Positions 28,196 through 37,095 of a stretch of DNA of 64,000 bases are shown here, piece after piece. A program made the translations under genes and the position numbers. This DNA comes from Hymenobacter sp. J193 (lineage in GTDB: Bacteria; Bacteroidota; Bacteroidia; Cytophagales; Hymenobacteraceae). The notes beneath the pieces are model-generated. The model saw only the letters and a program-made list of their open reading frames with translations, did no database searches and was not told the origin of the DNA. Position 1 is the first letter of the stretch, and every line of letters starts with the position of its first letter. Where the stretch lies: positions 2,756,001 through 2,820,000 of the forward strand of contig NZ_JAJONE010000001.1 in the NCBI RefSeq assembly GCF_024700075.1, given 5' to 3'.

Positions 28196-28420
28196 TTAGT
28201 AACGGGGCTGATTAGGGTCGTTGGGGTTCACGGGACGGTCCCGGAACTCCGGCTTTTCTTCCTTGGAGGCATCCTTGAACTCGCGGATGCCCTGGCCCAT
28301 ACCACGGAACAGCTCCGGAATACGCTTAGCCCCAAACAACAGAATAATAGCCAACCCAATCAGCAGGAGCTCGGTGCCACCGAGGCCGCCGATACCCAAA
28401 AACAATGAAGCAAACACCAT
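28196..28420 (-). CDS. tatA: TatA/E-family twin-arginine translocase subunit (short)
   Basis: A 74-residue TatA with MVFASLFLGIGGLGGTELLL, IILLFGAKRIPELFRGMGQG and IREFKDASKEEKPEF, i.e. membrane helix, FGAK hinge and amphipathic helix. I start at 28420; the ORF extends to 28531 but the upstream 37 codons are not TatA-like. Together with the next gene it makes a tandem tatA pair, sharing the GIREFKDAS sequence, so they are paralogues from a duplication. The promoter region upstream contains TACCTTTA (28493-28500), one base off the consensus. Confidence 0.92.
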   Translation of the reverse strand: MVFASLFLGIGGLGGTELLLIGLAIILLFGAKRIPELFRGMGQGIREFKDASKEEKPEFRDRPVNPNDPNQPRY

Positions 28421-28689
28421 AAGAAAAAGCCCAAAAGGGCGCGTTTGATGTGGAAAGTCCCTTATACGCACGGCGGCGCTGCTTGGGATTGGTAAAGGTA
28501 CCCCATAATTTTTTATTTTGGGAAGCAGCATGCCCGGCCCGGCTGGGGGGCGGCCCGCTAAGGCCTAATTGGCACCATCGATTATATTTTAGTGTATCTG
28601 CAACCAGATGATACCCATCTTGGTTTAGTAACAGCCTCTTACTCAAAAGCCCGCACCGGTCTTCGTGCTCCAACCCTGTCTGTTTATCT

Positions 28690-29640
28690 ATGCCAGCCAA
28701 ATCCGCTTTGCCAGTCAACGCAACTTCCGAGGGTTCCCGCCTGCTGCTACCCACGGAAGAGCAGAAACGATTGGAAGCATTGGAAAGCTACCAGGTGCTG
28801 GACTCAGCGCCCGACGATGACGCGCTGAACGACCTCACGCGCTTGGCTTCCATCATCTGCAATACGCCTATTTCGCTGGTTTCCCTGGTGGATGCCGAGC
28901 GCCAGTGGTTTAAAGCCAACCTGGGCCTGGAGGGCGTGACCGAAACCCCGCTGAGTGTTTCCTTTTGCCGGTACGTGGTGCAGAAGCCTAACGACCTGCT
29001 GGAGGTATCCGACGCTACGCTGGACCCTCGTTTTCAAAACAACCCGCTGGTTTTAAATCAGCCCAATATCCGTTTTTATGCCGGCGCTCCGCTGGTAAAT
29101 CCCGAGGGCTACACGCTGGGCGCGCTGTGCGCCATCGACACCAAGCCTCGTACGCTTACCAGCGAGCAGCGTGAAGCTTTGTTGCTGCTGGCGCGGCAGG
29201 TAACCACCCACCTGGAGCTGCGCCGGACCAAACTGCTGCTGGAGCAGGAAAAGCTAAAGATGCATGGCCTACTGCAACTGGCCAACGACGAAACGCAGGC
29301 GCTGTATGCCAGTGGCCGCAACGAAATCTTCGTGAAGCACGAGCAGCGGCTGATGCGGGTGCGGATGGCCGATATCTGCTACATTGAGGCGCTGGGCGAC
29401 TACGTGAACATTTATACCTGCTCCGAGCGTTTGACGGTGTGCACCACCATGAAAGACATGGAAGCCAAACTGCCCACAAAGGACTTTACGCGGATTCAGC
29501 GGAAATATATTATCCGGCTCGACTGCCTGCGGGCTATTGAGGGAGAATTGGTGCAGGTAGACGGTCCGAAAGGCGCTGTGTACATTCCAATCGGAAATTC
29601 GTACAAGACGGCGCTGATGAACAGGCTAAATCTTATTTGA
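28690..29640 (+). CDS. GAF-domain LytTR transcriptional regulator
   Basis: A 316-residue protein joining a GAF sensor to a LytTR DNA-binding domain. Residues about 25-180 form the GAF domain (LTRLASIICNTPISLVSLVD, ERQWFKANLGL, FYAGAPLVNPEGYTLGALC); a short coiled linker (LELRRTKLLLEQEKLKMHGL) leads to the LytTR domain (about 210-316), with ICYIEALGDYVNIY, FTRIQRKYIIRLD and the closing VYIPIGNSYKTAL. There is no receiver or kinase domain, so it appears to be a one-component regulator sensing a small ligand. The gene stands alone on the plus strand. Confidence 0.9.
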   Translation: MPAKSALPVNATSEGSRLLLPTEEQKRLEALESYQVLDSAPDDDALNDLTRLASIICNTPISLVSLVDAERQWFKANLGLEGVTETPLSVSFCRYVVQKPNDLLEVSDATLDPRFQNNPLVLNQPNIRFYAGAPLVNPEGYTLGALCAIDTKPRTLTSEQREALLLLARQVTTHLELRRTKLLLEQEKLKMHGLLQLANDETQALYASGRNEIFVKHEQRLMRVRMADICYIEALGDYVNIYTCSERLTVCTTMKDMEAKLPTKDFTRIQRKYIIRLDCLRAIEGELVQVDGPKGAVYIPIGNSYKTALMNRLNLI

Positions 29641-29744
29641 TTAATGCCAAACCTTTGCTAGGCAGGTACCGTAAAAAACACTCATTCACCGAGGATTTAT
29701 CAACATTTGGCGAATAGTGAGCTTCCGAAACGCCGGAATTTTCC

Positions 29745-29868
29745 TATCTTTCGCCTGTTATCGGGGGCTCCCTTCTTTGCTAGCTGCCGCCGGCTGGAAG
29801 GATAGACTGATAGCTAAGTTTGTTTTCATAGCTCAGAAAGGCACCGTGCGCTGTACGGTGTTTTTTTT
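29745..29868 (+). ncRNA. Candidate small RNA or 3' trailer ending in a strong terminator
   Basis: In the 308-nt gene-free stretch 29641-29948, TATCTTTC (29745-29752, one base off the -7 consensus) precedes about 90 nt of structured sequence and a canonical terminator: CACCGT/ACGGTG stem (29842-29847, 29855-29860) followed by T8. No ORF is seen. It could be a small RNA of about 110 nt, or the far 3' end of the regulator mRNA that ends at 29640. The terminator is convincing; an independent RNA is speculative. Confidence 0.3.
29842..29868 (+). terminator. Intrinsic terminator, plus strand
   Basis: A 6-bp GC-rich stem with a 7-nt loop is followed by eight T. It faces the convergent envC-like gene. 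Confidence 0.9.
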
Positions 29869-29948
29869 GCTCCTGGCGGCCGAGCTGCCGGTAAGGGCAA
29901 TGCGACAAACAGGATTTTGACAAGTTTAGCGCTCCAGGTTTGCCAAGC

Positions 29949-31286
29949 TTATTTGCGGCCCAACCAGTTTTCCGGGTTCAGGTTAGCGCTGTTGCGCCAG
30001 AGCTGGAACTGCACTTCGCTGGTGCCTTCCGAGTCGGTGTACACGGTGCCGAGCTGCTGGCGGGCCTCCACCGTCTGGCCTTCGCTCACCGATACGTTCC
30101 GCAGCTTGGCGTACACCGTGAAGTACTCCCCGTGCTGCACCATCACAATGGTGTTCATACCCGGTACGCTGGCTACCGTCAGCACCTTGCCATCGAACAC
30201 GGCCCGTACGGCTTCGCCCGCGTTGGTTTGAATATCTACGCCCCGGTTTTCCAGTACCACGTGCTTGAGTACCGGGTGAGGATGCTTGCCGAAGCGCTGC
30301 GAGATAAAGCCACGCCCCACCGGCCACAGCAGGCGCCCCCGGTGATCAGCAAAGGACGAGGATAGGATAGCCGCTTCCGGCGTCAGCGTTACGCGGTCGG
30401 TACGCTCCACCGCCGCTTCTTCGGCGGCTTCGGTGCGGCGGGTGGCGGCGGGACTACGGGAGGTGTTGCCGCTGGCGGCCGAAGAGCGGGCTGCTTTATT
30501 GGCCGCGGCCCGGGCGGCCCGCGCAATTTCCTCGCGTACGCGCTGGGCAATCAGGTCATCCAGCCGCCGTACCGACTGCTGCCGCCGCGTCAGCTCTTCC
30601 TGAAGCTGTTGCTCCTGGCGGCTGAGCTGCGTCACGACCTGGTCCTGCTGGGTTTTGATGGAAAGCAGGTTACGGTTTTCGCTGAGCTGGGTGCTGAGCA
30701 GGCTGGATTTCTGCTGCCGCTTGGCCGTGAGGCCCGTTAGCTGCTGACTAAGCCGGGTTTGCGTTTGGGTAATCTGGGCGGCCTGGGCCTTGCGCACCTC
30801 CGAGTACTGGCGTACGTACTGCAGCCGGCGCACAAACTGGTTGAAGGACTCGGCCGCAAACAGGAACATGATGCGGTTGTAGCTGTTGGCCGTTTTCGAG
30901 GAGGCATAAATCAGCCGCGCATACTCGGCCCGCAGCTGCGCCAGGGTTTGTTGGGTTTGCTGCACCTGCGTTTCCGTCTGGCGCACGTCGGAGTCGAGGT
31001 ACTTCAGCTCCGAGGATATTGTCTGAATAACGTTTTTCTGGACGGTAATCTTTTCCTTCAGGGCATTCAGCTGCCCGATGGTGGCCTCCTTGCGCTGCTG
31101 GGTTTGCTGCAGAATGCGGCTGGTTTCCTTGATGCGTTTGAGTGCTAGGCGCTTTTCGCGCTCCAGCTGCGTGCGCGACTTGCTTGGACGCGCCCGGTTG
31201 CGCTGCGCCCAGCCTATTTCGCTCACCATCATCAACAGGAGGAAGGCCAGCGTTGCCGCCAGCCAGCCCTTACTTTTTCCGCGCAT
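29949..31286 (-). CDS. EnvC-like murein hydrolase activator (degenerate LytM/M23 domain)
   Basis: A 445-residue exported protein with a signal peptide ending GWA|QRNR, a long coiled coil (residues about 25-260, many K/Q/E/L heptads), a linker rich in Ala/Arg, and a C-terminal M23/LytM domain. Two zinc-binding positions are lost: the canonical HxGxD is ENRGVDI (His to Asn) and the final His of the second motif is Lys (YAKL). This is the pattern of EnvC-type activators, which bind and switch on amidases rather than cut peptidoglycan. The start at 31286 fits the signal peptide and overlaps the preceding gene by 17 nt. Confidence 0.9.
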   Translation of the reverse strand: MRGKSKGWLAATLAFLLLMMVSEIGWAQRNRARPSKSRTQLEREKRLALKRIKETSRILQQTQQRKEATIGQLNALKEKITVQKNVIQTISSELKYLDSDVRQTETQVQQTQQTLAQLRAEYARLIYASSKTANSYNRIMFLFAAESFNQFVRRLQYVRQYSEVRKAQAAQITQTQTRLSQQLTGLTAKRQQKSSLLSTQLSENRNLLSIKTQQDQVVTQLSRQEQQLQEELTRRQQSVRRLDDLIAQRVREEIARAARAAANKAARSSAASGNTSRSPAATRRTEAAEEAAVERTDRVTLTPEAAILSSSFADHRGRLLWPVGRGFISQRFGKHPHPVLKHVVLENRGVDIQTNAGEAVRAVFDGKVLTVASVPGMNTIVMVQHGEYFTVYAKLRNVSVSEGQTVEARQQLGTVYTDSEGTSEVQFQLWRNSANLNPENWLGRK

Positions 31287-32046
31287 AACCTGGGGGCACC
31301 GAGAACGGGAAGTCCAGCCGCTCTTTGTCGACCTCCACACTGCGGAAATTAATGGAAGCCGACGACGGCTTGTTTTTAGGCTGCTCGACTACAACCAGCA
31401 GTGCATTAGCGAATTCCTGCGGTACGCGCTCCAGAGGCTTAAAGTCCGAGAAGTCGACCGTGAAGCGTAGGTGCGAGCTGTCATCCTGCACGGCCAGCTT
31501 CTGCACACGGCGGCGGGTGGTTTCCAGCAGCTGCTCTACCAGCAGAGCCTGCTGCCGGTACACTACTTTCTGCATGGGCGGCTCCGTGGTCACCGTAGGC
31601 TCGGTGCCGGTGGGAGCGGGCACGTAGTTGCCGGTAAGCAACGCCTGCACCTGCTGAAAGGTAACGGGCAGATTGAAACGCTGCCGCAGATAGGTAAAGT
31701 TGCCGGCGTAGTACTCGCGGTGCAGCCGGTCAATCACCTGCACCGAGTCCGGGGTGATGTGGGCGCGCATGACTTCGCCAATTACCGGAGCCCCAATTGA
31801 CAGCCAGATCAGGCTGTCTTTGCGGATGCGCAGCGTCAGCGTCACGTTGGGCAGCTTGTCGCCGCCGGTTTCAATCTGCGCCTTGCCTTTCGCCGCCAGG
31901 TATCGGAAATCGAGGTTTGAGGCATTCACCAGGCTTTCCGCCTTCGGCGCTTCCGCCCGCGCCTGGGTTGGCAGGGCTTTGCGGGTACAGGCACCCAGCC
32001 CAGCCATCAATAGCCCCAATAGAAGCGGTGCGCAGCGTTTATTCAT
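31270..32046 (-). CDS. DUF4292 lipoprotein
   Basis: A 258-residue protein with lipobox GLGAC and a mature part matching DUF4292 proteins of Bacteroidota: SNLDFRYLAAKGKAQIE, LTLRIRKDSLIWLSIG, EVMRAHITPDSVQVIDR and YYAGNFTYLRQRFN. The fold is related to outer-membrane lipoprotein sorting proteins (LolA/LolB-like), which is inference from the sequence pattern. It overlaps the TPR gene by 8 nt and the envC-like gene by 17 nt, indicating translational coupling within an envelope operon. Confidence 0.88.
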   Translation of the reverse strand: MNKRCAPLLLGLLMAGLGACTRKALPTQARAEAPKAESLVNASNLDFRYLAAKGKAQIETGGDKLPNVTLTLRIRKDSLIWLSIGAPVIGEVMRAHITPDSVQVIDRLHREYYAGNFTYLRQRFNLPVTFQQVQALLTGNYVPAPTGTEPTVTTEPPMQKVVYRQQALLVEQLLETTRRRVQKLAVQDDSSHLRFTVDFSDFKPLERVPQEFANALLVVVEQPKNKPSSASINFRSVEVDKERLDFPFSVPPGYARKK

Positions 32047-33841
32047 ACAATTTTCGGTCTTTTATCTTGCGGTCAATCAGCTTGGAGGCGCCGCCCTGGC
32101 GCTTGGCCTGCTGCCATTGGGTATATGCCCCAGCGACGTCGCCGAGCTGATATAAAACGTCGCCGTAATGTTCGGTCACGGTGCCGTCCTTGGTGGTGCG
32201 CAGGGCTTTTTCCAGGCTTTCGCGGGCCCCGGCGTAGTCCTTCTGCTTGTACAGCACCCAGGCGTACGTGTCGAGGTAGGTATCGTTGTCCGGGAACTGC
32301 TTGACCAGCTTGCCGGCCATGGTTTTGGCTTTGTCGAGCTTTTCGCCGCGCAACGAGAGGTAGTAGCTGTAGTTGTTGAGAACCTGCGCGTTGTTGGCAT
32401 CGAAGGCCAGCGCGGCCTCGTACGCCGCGTCCGACTTCACAAAATCCTTGAGCTCGTGGTACGCATCGCCCAACTGGGTGTCAAACTGCGCCTGCAGCTC
32501 GGGGTTGTCGGCAGCCAGCTTGCGGCCGTATTCCAGGGACTTTACGCCCTTGGCCGCATTCTTATTGATGAGCTGCGCCGCCCCGTTGAAGTACCAGAAC
32601 ACCGCCTGGTTGGGGAACAGCTCCAGGGCCCGGTCGGTGTGCACCAGCAGGGAATCCGTCTGGCTAAGCTCCGCATCAATGCTCACGACCTGCTGCCAGA
32701 GCTGGAACTTGGAGTTGTCGAGCTTGAGGGCCCGCAGGTAGTTGTCGCGGGCTTCTTTGCGGTGCTCCGTCAGAGCCTGAATGTCGCCGGCTACGGCGTA
32801 GGCCTTGGCTTCCTTGGGGTGTACGCGCGTGGTAATAGAAGCTAACTCCAAGGCGTTTTTCTCCAAAGCTGGGTTGGGCAGCTGCTTGATGAAGTCGACC
32901 AGGATGCGCACTTTCTGGTCGATGTCGAGGCCAGGGCTTTCAAACGCCTGCCGGAGGTAGCGCTGCGACTCAGTTGGGTTGTTCTGCTGCCGGTACACGT
33001 CGGCCAGAATCATGTTGGCCTGGGCGTTGTCAGGGTCCTGCTGCAGGGCCTGCGTAGCTACCCGAATGGCGTCGGGCAGGCGGTTGTTAGCCGCATACAT
33101 TTCGGCCTGGGCCAGCACGTAGCGCACCTCGTCGGGGTTCGAGGAAATCAGCGTTTCGCCTTCTTTCAGCGCCTGGTCGAGCTTGTTCTGGCGCAGGTAG
33201 ATCTGCTGGCGCTTGAACGCTACCTCATCCAGCGCGCCGAACTGCTTTTCCGCTTGGTTCAGCGTAGTCAGGGCATCATCCAGCTTGTTCTGGGCCAGGT
33301 ACAGGTCGGCCAGGTTGAAGAGGTAGTACCCCGAGTCGGGCACGTTCTTGATGAGCGTGGTATACACCTGCGCGGCCTGGTCGAACTGCTTTTGCGAGGC
33401 GTAGATCTGGGCCAGCAGTAGGTAGTAGTATGCGTTTTTGCCATCCAGCTGAATGGCGGTGTTGGCAAAGTTGGTGGCATCCTTGAGGTTGCCGGTGAGC
33501 AGGTTGGTTTCGGCAATCTTGTAGTTGATGGCCGCGTTGTTGGGGTTGATTCGGTAGGCCGCCAGCAGCCGCTCCAGGGCTTTGGTGTAGTCTTCGAGCA
33601 GGGTGAATTTCACCCCTTCCACAAAGTAGGACTCGCTCAGCTCCCGCTCTTTTTCCGTCAGCTCGCGCATCTGTAGGCGGGCGTCCGACACGGCTTTGCG
33701 GTGCTTCAGCTCGCGGCGCTCCTTGCGGGTGAGCTTCCGGCGCGGCACGGCCGTGGGCGCGGCAGCGGGCAGCTGGGCCCAGGCTGCATCAGCCACCAGC
33801 AACGCGAAGACCAGCAAAACAACGGCGCGAAAACGAAACAT
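32039..33841 (-). CDS. Exported tetratricopeptide-repeat protein
   Basis: A 600-residue protein with a signal peptide ending AWA|QLPA, a basic segment (KLTRKERRELKHRK) and then about a dozen TPR units to the C-terminus, for example AINYKIAETNLLTGNLKDAT, YYYLLLAQIYASQKQFDQA and VEHYGDVLYQLGDVAGAY-type repeats. It is likely a periplasmic or outer-membrane scaffold. The position directly before the DUF4292 lipoprotein and the envC-like gene is conserved in many Bacteroidota, pointing to a role in cell-wall or outer-membrane assembly; the exact partner is unknown. Confidence 0.88.
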   Translation of the reverse strand: MFRFRAVVLLVFALLVADAAWAQLPAAAPTAVPRRKLTRKERRELKHRKAVSDARLQMRELTEKERELSESYFVEGVKFTLLEDYTKALERLLAAYRINPNNAAINYKIAETNLLTGNLKDATNFANTAIQLDGKNAYYYLLLAQIYASQKQFDQAAQVYTTLIKNVPDSGYYLFNLADLYLAQNKLDDALTTLNQAEKQFGALDEVAFKRQQIYLRQNKLDQALKEGETLISSNPDEVRYVLAQAEMYAANNRLPDAIRVATQALQQDPDNAQANMILADVYRQQNNPTESQRYLRQAFESPGLDIDQKVRILVDFIKQLPNPALEKNALELASITTRVHPKEAKAYAVAGDIQALTEHRKEARDNYLRALKLDNSKFQLWQQVVSIDAELSQTDSLLVHTDRALELFPNQAVFWYFNGAAQLINKNAAKGVKSLEYGRKLAADNPELQAQFDTQLGDAYHELKDFVKSDAAYEAALAFDANNAQVLNNYSYYLSLRGEKLDKAKTMAGKLVKQFPDNDTYLDTYAWVLYKQKDYAGARESLEKALRTTKDGTVTEHYGDVLYQLGDVAGAYTQWQQAKRQGGASKLIDRKIKDRKLYE

Positions 33842-33871
33842 GAGGAAGGCGGAAAGAGCAACGAAACACTA

Positions 33872-33916
33872 CGGCCGCGGCAGGTCAGGCCTGAGCCTTA
33901 AACACCGCCGCGGCCG
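33872..33916. other. 10-bp GC-rich inverted repeat
   Basis: CGGCCGCGGC (33872-33881) and GCCGCGGCCG (33907-33916) flank a 25-nt spacer between the nucleotidyltransferase stop and the TPR gene. No T-run follows, so terminator function is uncertain. Confidence 0.4.
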
Positions 33917-33927
33917 GAAAGGCTCCG

Positions 33928-34938
33928 TCAGACGCGCAGGTTGTTGTAGTCGCCCAGGCTGAGGTCAGACGGGGCGCCGGTGAGCGTGGCGTGGTTGCCA
34001 ATCATGGAGTTAGTCACGTTGGCGTGCAACACCGTAGCCGACTGCTGCACGATGGAGTTCGACAGCACCGAGTCGCGCACCGTCGACTGGTTGCCCAGCG
34101 AAACGTGCGGCCCTATCACCGAATTGTGCACCACCACGCCTTCGCCGATGTAGACGGGCGGAATGACAACGGAATTGTGTAGCTGGGCCGATGATGATAC
34201 CAAATCCTCGCCGCGCTCCTGCAGGTACTCCAGGTAACGCTGGTTGGTGTACACGGTAGCATCCTTGTTGCCGCAGTCGAGCCACTCCGTCACGCGGCCG
34301 GGCACGAAGGTGGTGCCCTTGTTTTTCATGTTTTCGAGGGCATTGGTGAGCTGATACTCGCCTTTGTCCTTGATGTCGTTGTCGAGCAGGTACTGCAGCT
34401 CCTCGCGGAGGTAGGCGCCGTCCTGGAAGTAATAGATGCCAATAATGGCCAGATCCGACACGAACTCCTGGGGTTTTTCCACGAAATCGGTAATGCGGCC
34501 CTGCTCGTCGAGCTTCACTACGCCGAAGGGCTTGGGGTCGTCGACGCGCTGCACCCAGATGGTACCGGGCACCGAGGAGTCGAGGGTGAAGTCGGCCTTG
34601 AACAGCGTATCGGCAAAGGCTACCACCACTGGGCCTTCGAGAGCTTCCTTGGCGCACAGAATGGCGTGAGCCGTGCCCAGGGGCTCATCCTGATAATGGA
34701 TAGTGCCTTTCGCACCGATGGACTCGGCAATAGCCAGCAGACTTTTCTCTACCTCTGCCCCGAAGCGGCCCACGATAAAGGCTACCTGATCAACCGGCTC
34801 ACCGCATACTTTGGCAATGTCTTCCACAAGGCGCTGCACAATGGGTTTGCCGGCAATCGGAATCAGCGGTTTGGGAACGGTGAGCGTGTGGGGGCGCATG
34901 CGTTTGCCCATACCGGCCATCGGGACGATGATTTTCAT
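33928..34938 (-). CDS. Sugar-1-phosphate nucleotidyltransferase with left-handed beta-helix
   Basis: A 336-residue enzyme. The N-terminal nucleotidyltransferase domain starts with the signature MAGMGKRMRPHTLTVPKPLI and continues with DEPLGTAHAILCAKE and FADTLFKADF (metal-binding Asp). The C-terminal third is a hexapeptide left-handed beta-helix (NSVVIPPVYIGEGVVVHNSV, IGPHVSLGNQSTV). It should make an NDP-sugar from sugar-1-phosphate and NTP in the cytoplasm, probably for surface glycan. It resembles glucose-1-phosphate thymidylyl/uridylyl enzymes, but the sugar and nucleotide cannot be fixed. It lies between dut and the TPR gene. Confidence 0.9.
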   Translation of the reverse strand: MKIIVPMAGMGKRMRPHTLTVPKPLIPIAGKPIVQRLVEDIAKVCGEPVDQVAFIVGRFGAEVEKSLLAIAESIGAKGTIHYQDEPLGTAHAILCAKEALEGPVVVAFADTLFKADFTLDSSVPGTIWVQRVDDPKPFGVVKLDEQGRITDFVEKPQEFVSDLAIIGIYYFQDGAYLREELQYLLDNDIKDKGEYQLTNALENMKNKGTTFVPGRVTEWLDCGNKDATVYTNQRYLEYLQERGEDLVSSSAQLHNSVVIPPVYIGEGVVVHNSVIGPHVSLGNQSTVRDSVLSNSIVQQSATVLHANVTNSMIGNHATLTGAPSDLSLGDYNNLRV

Positions 34939-35039
34939 AGGGAGAAGTGAGGGTTAGAAAAGCTAAAAGGGAAGGTTGTGAAAGAAGCGTATCCGGAAAT
35001 TTCCAGGGAAAGTTGCGCCGGGAAGGACCCTGGCAGGCC

Positions 35040-35474
35040 TTATTGTACGCCGGTACTGCCGTAGCCACCGGCGCCGCGGGCCGTCTGGCTGAGCTCCTCG
35101 GCGGGCTGCCAGCTAACGACTTCGTGGCGGGCCACCACCAACTGGGCTATTCGCTCCCCATCCTGCACCACGAAGTCGGTGTCGGAGAGGTTGACCAGCA
35201 GCACCTTCAGCTCGCCCCGGTAGTCGGCATCAATGGTGCCGGGGCTGTTGACGATGCCGATGCCGTGCTTGTAAGCCAGGCCACTGCGCGGACGCACCTG
35301 CATTTCGTAGCCCACCGGAATTTCCAGAAAAAGGCCTGTAGGGATAAGGGCGCGTTGCAGGGGCTTCAACGTAACCGGCTCCTGGAGGTTGGCCCGCACA
35401 TCAAGCCCGGCGGCGTGGGCCGTCTGGTACTCGGGCAGCGGGTGGTGAGAGCGGTTGATAACGGGGATGTGCAT
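35040..35474 (-). CDS. dut: dUTP diphosphatase
   Basis: A 144-residue trimeric dUTPase that hydrolyses dUTP to dUMP and pyrophosphate. The conserved motifs are present: AGLDVRANL (motif 1), [15 protein letters not shown] (2), [17 protein letters not shown] (3), [10 protein letters not shown] (4) and the Gly-rich tail [11 protein letters not shown] (5). I choose the ATG at 35474, 31 codons inside the longer ORF, because the domain begins there and a TAnnTTTG element ends 4 nt upstream, which would make the mRNA nearly leaderless. Confidence 0.96.
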   Translation of the reverse strand: MHIPVINRSHHPLPEYQTAHAAGLDVRANLQEPVTLKPLQRALIPTGLFLEIPVGYEMQVRPRSGLAYKHGIGIVNSPGTIDADYRGELKVLLVNLSDTDFVVQDGERIAQLVVARHEVVSWQPAEELSQTARGAGGYGSTGVQ

Positions 35475-35478
35475 GCGG

Positions 35479-35486
35479 CAAAGGTA
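35479..35486 (-). promoter_or_regulatory. -7 element TACCTTTG immediately before dut
   Basis: TACCTTTG on the minus strand ends 4 nt before the dut ATG. Transcription would begin at or within a few bases of the start codon. Confidence 0.5.
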
Positions 35487-35588
35487 GTTTCTGACAGTAG
35501 TTTCTGAGTGGAGAGAAAAGGTTCTTGCGTTCAGGCCGGAAATTGGCGCCAAAAAGCCAGCATTCAATAGCTTACTTCCGCAAACTCT

Positions 35589-37091
35589 TCAGCTCCGTAT
35601 CAGTCTGTGCGGCTTTTCCACCGCCACCAGTGCCCCCACAAAGCTTAGGCTGAGCAGCAGGTGCCAGGCATGCCGCAGCCAGAAGCCATCGGGCTGCACC
35701 CACCAGCCCAGCGCCACCAGCGCCACCGCCAGCAGAAGCCACAGCAGCAGGCGGGCTACGGGGTAGGGTACCGGGAAGTGCCGCTCGCCCAGCCACCAGC
35801 ACATGGCTGCCATAGCCGCGTAGCAGGCCAGCGTAGCCACCGCCGAGCCCATGTAGCCCAGCACCGGAATCAGCAGGAAGTTGAGGGCAATAGTGAGCAC
35901 CGCGCCGGCCGCCCCAATGTAGGTGCCGTAGTAGGTTTTGTCGGTGAGCTTAAACCACACCGAGAGGTTCCAGTACACGCCCAGAAACAGGTTGGCCAGC
36001 AGCAGCACCGGCACCACGGCCACGCCCTCGCGGTACTCTGGTCGGCGTAGAAATGCCCAGGCAAAGTCCTCAATGTTCAGGCTGATGAACACGAAAATAA
36101 CCGCGCAGCATAAGGTAAACCACTTCAGCACCAGCGCAAACGTGGCCGGGGAGTTCTTCTCGGAGCTCTGAGCGAAGAAAAAAGGCTCTGCGGCGTAGCG
36201 GAAGGCCTGAATGACGAGGCTCATGAAAATGCTGAGCTTGTAGCAGGCCCCGTAGATGCCCACGGCCGTGAGGCTGCTCTGGCCGGGGTAGTAGCCCTCG
36301 GGCAGCCACAGGGGCAGCAGAATCCGGTCCAGCGTTTCATTTACCATGCCCGCCAGGCCCATCAGCATAATCGGGTAGGCGTAGCGCAGCATAGCGGCCA
36401 AGGGCGTGGCATCCAGCCGAAACCGGAAGTCCAGCAGCTCGCGGCCCAGCAGCAGCAGGGTAAAGGCACTGGCCGCCAGGTTCGACAAAAACACGTAGCC
36501 GATGCCGATGCTGGGGTCATAGAGGCGGGCCACCAGCGGCTGCAGGATGGGCAGATACTTGCCTGCCAGCACATCGGGGCAGAGCACGATAAAAAACAGG
36601 TTCAGCCCGACGTTGAGCAGGATGTTGGCCACGCGGATGGTGGCAAAGCGCCGGGCCTGGTTTTCGAGCCGCAGCCGCGCAAAGGGAATGGCCGCCAGCG
36701 TATCGAGCCCCAGAATGAGAGCCAGCCAGATGGCGTACCGCTCCCGGCCGGGCGGCACATCGAGCAGCTGCATCAGCGGGCGGGCCAGCAGGGCCAGCAG
36801 CGCCGTGAGGGCCACGGTGCTGACTAGCAGCTGGCTCATTACCCGGTCGTAGAGCAGGCGCCGGTCGGTGCCGGGGCGGTTGGCGAAGCGGAAAAACGTG
36901 GTTTCCATGCCGTAGGTGAACACCACGTTCAGAAACGACACGTACGCGTACAGACCCGTCACAATGCCATACTCGGCCGCTACAAACCGGCCCGTGTACA
37001 CCGGCACCAGCAGGTAGTTCAGGACCCGGACCAGAATGCTGCTGATGCCATACACGGCCGTTTGACCGGCCAGCTTTTTGGCGACGCTCAT
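35589..37091 (-). CDS. Oligosaccharide flippase / polysaccharide biosynthesis membrane protein
   Basis: A 500-residue integral membrane protein with about 14 hydrophobic helices. The N-terminus AKKLAGQTAVYGISSILVRV and segment FTYGMETTFFRFANRP are typical of the Wzx/MATE-type polysaccharide exporters found next to dut and the nucleotidyltransferase in Bacteroidota. It would flip a lipid-linked glycan outward across the inner membrane. Unlike the flippase at 1435 it has no adjacent glycosyltransferase. Confidence 0.9.
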   Translation of the reverse strand: MSVAKKLAGQTAVYGISSILVRVLNYLLVPVYTGRFVAAEYGIVTGLYAYVSFLNVVFTYGMETTFFRFANRPGTDRRLLYDRVMSQLLVSTVALTALLALLARPLMQLLDVPPGRERYAIWLALILGLDTLAAIPFARLRLENQARRFATIRVANILLNVGLNLFFIVLCPDVLAGKYLPILQPLVARLYDPSIGIGYVFLSNLAASAFTLLLLGRELLDFRFRLDATPLAAMLRYAYPIMLMGLAGMVNETLDRILLPLWLPEGYYPGQSSLTAVGIYGACYKLSIFMSLVIQAFRYAAEPFFFAQSSEKNSPATFALVLKWFTLCCAVIFVFISLNIEDFAWAFLRRPEYREGVAVVPVLLLANLFLGVYWNLSVWFKLTDKTYYGTYIGAAGAVLTIALNFLLIPVLGYMGSAVATLACYAAMAAMCWWLGERHFPVPYPVARLLLWLLLAVALVALGWWVQPDGFWLRHAWHLLLSLSFVGALVAVEKPHRLIRS

Positions 37092-37095
37092 GCGG

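Noticed and set aside
29641..29948. Possible SRP or 6S RNA in this gap
   Set aside because: The GGUCAGG...GGAAGCAGC SRP signature is absent and no convincing 6S closing helix was found; only a generic candidate is reported.
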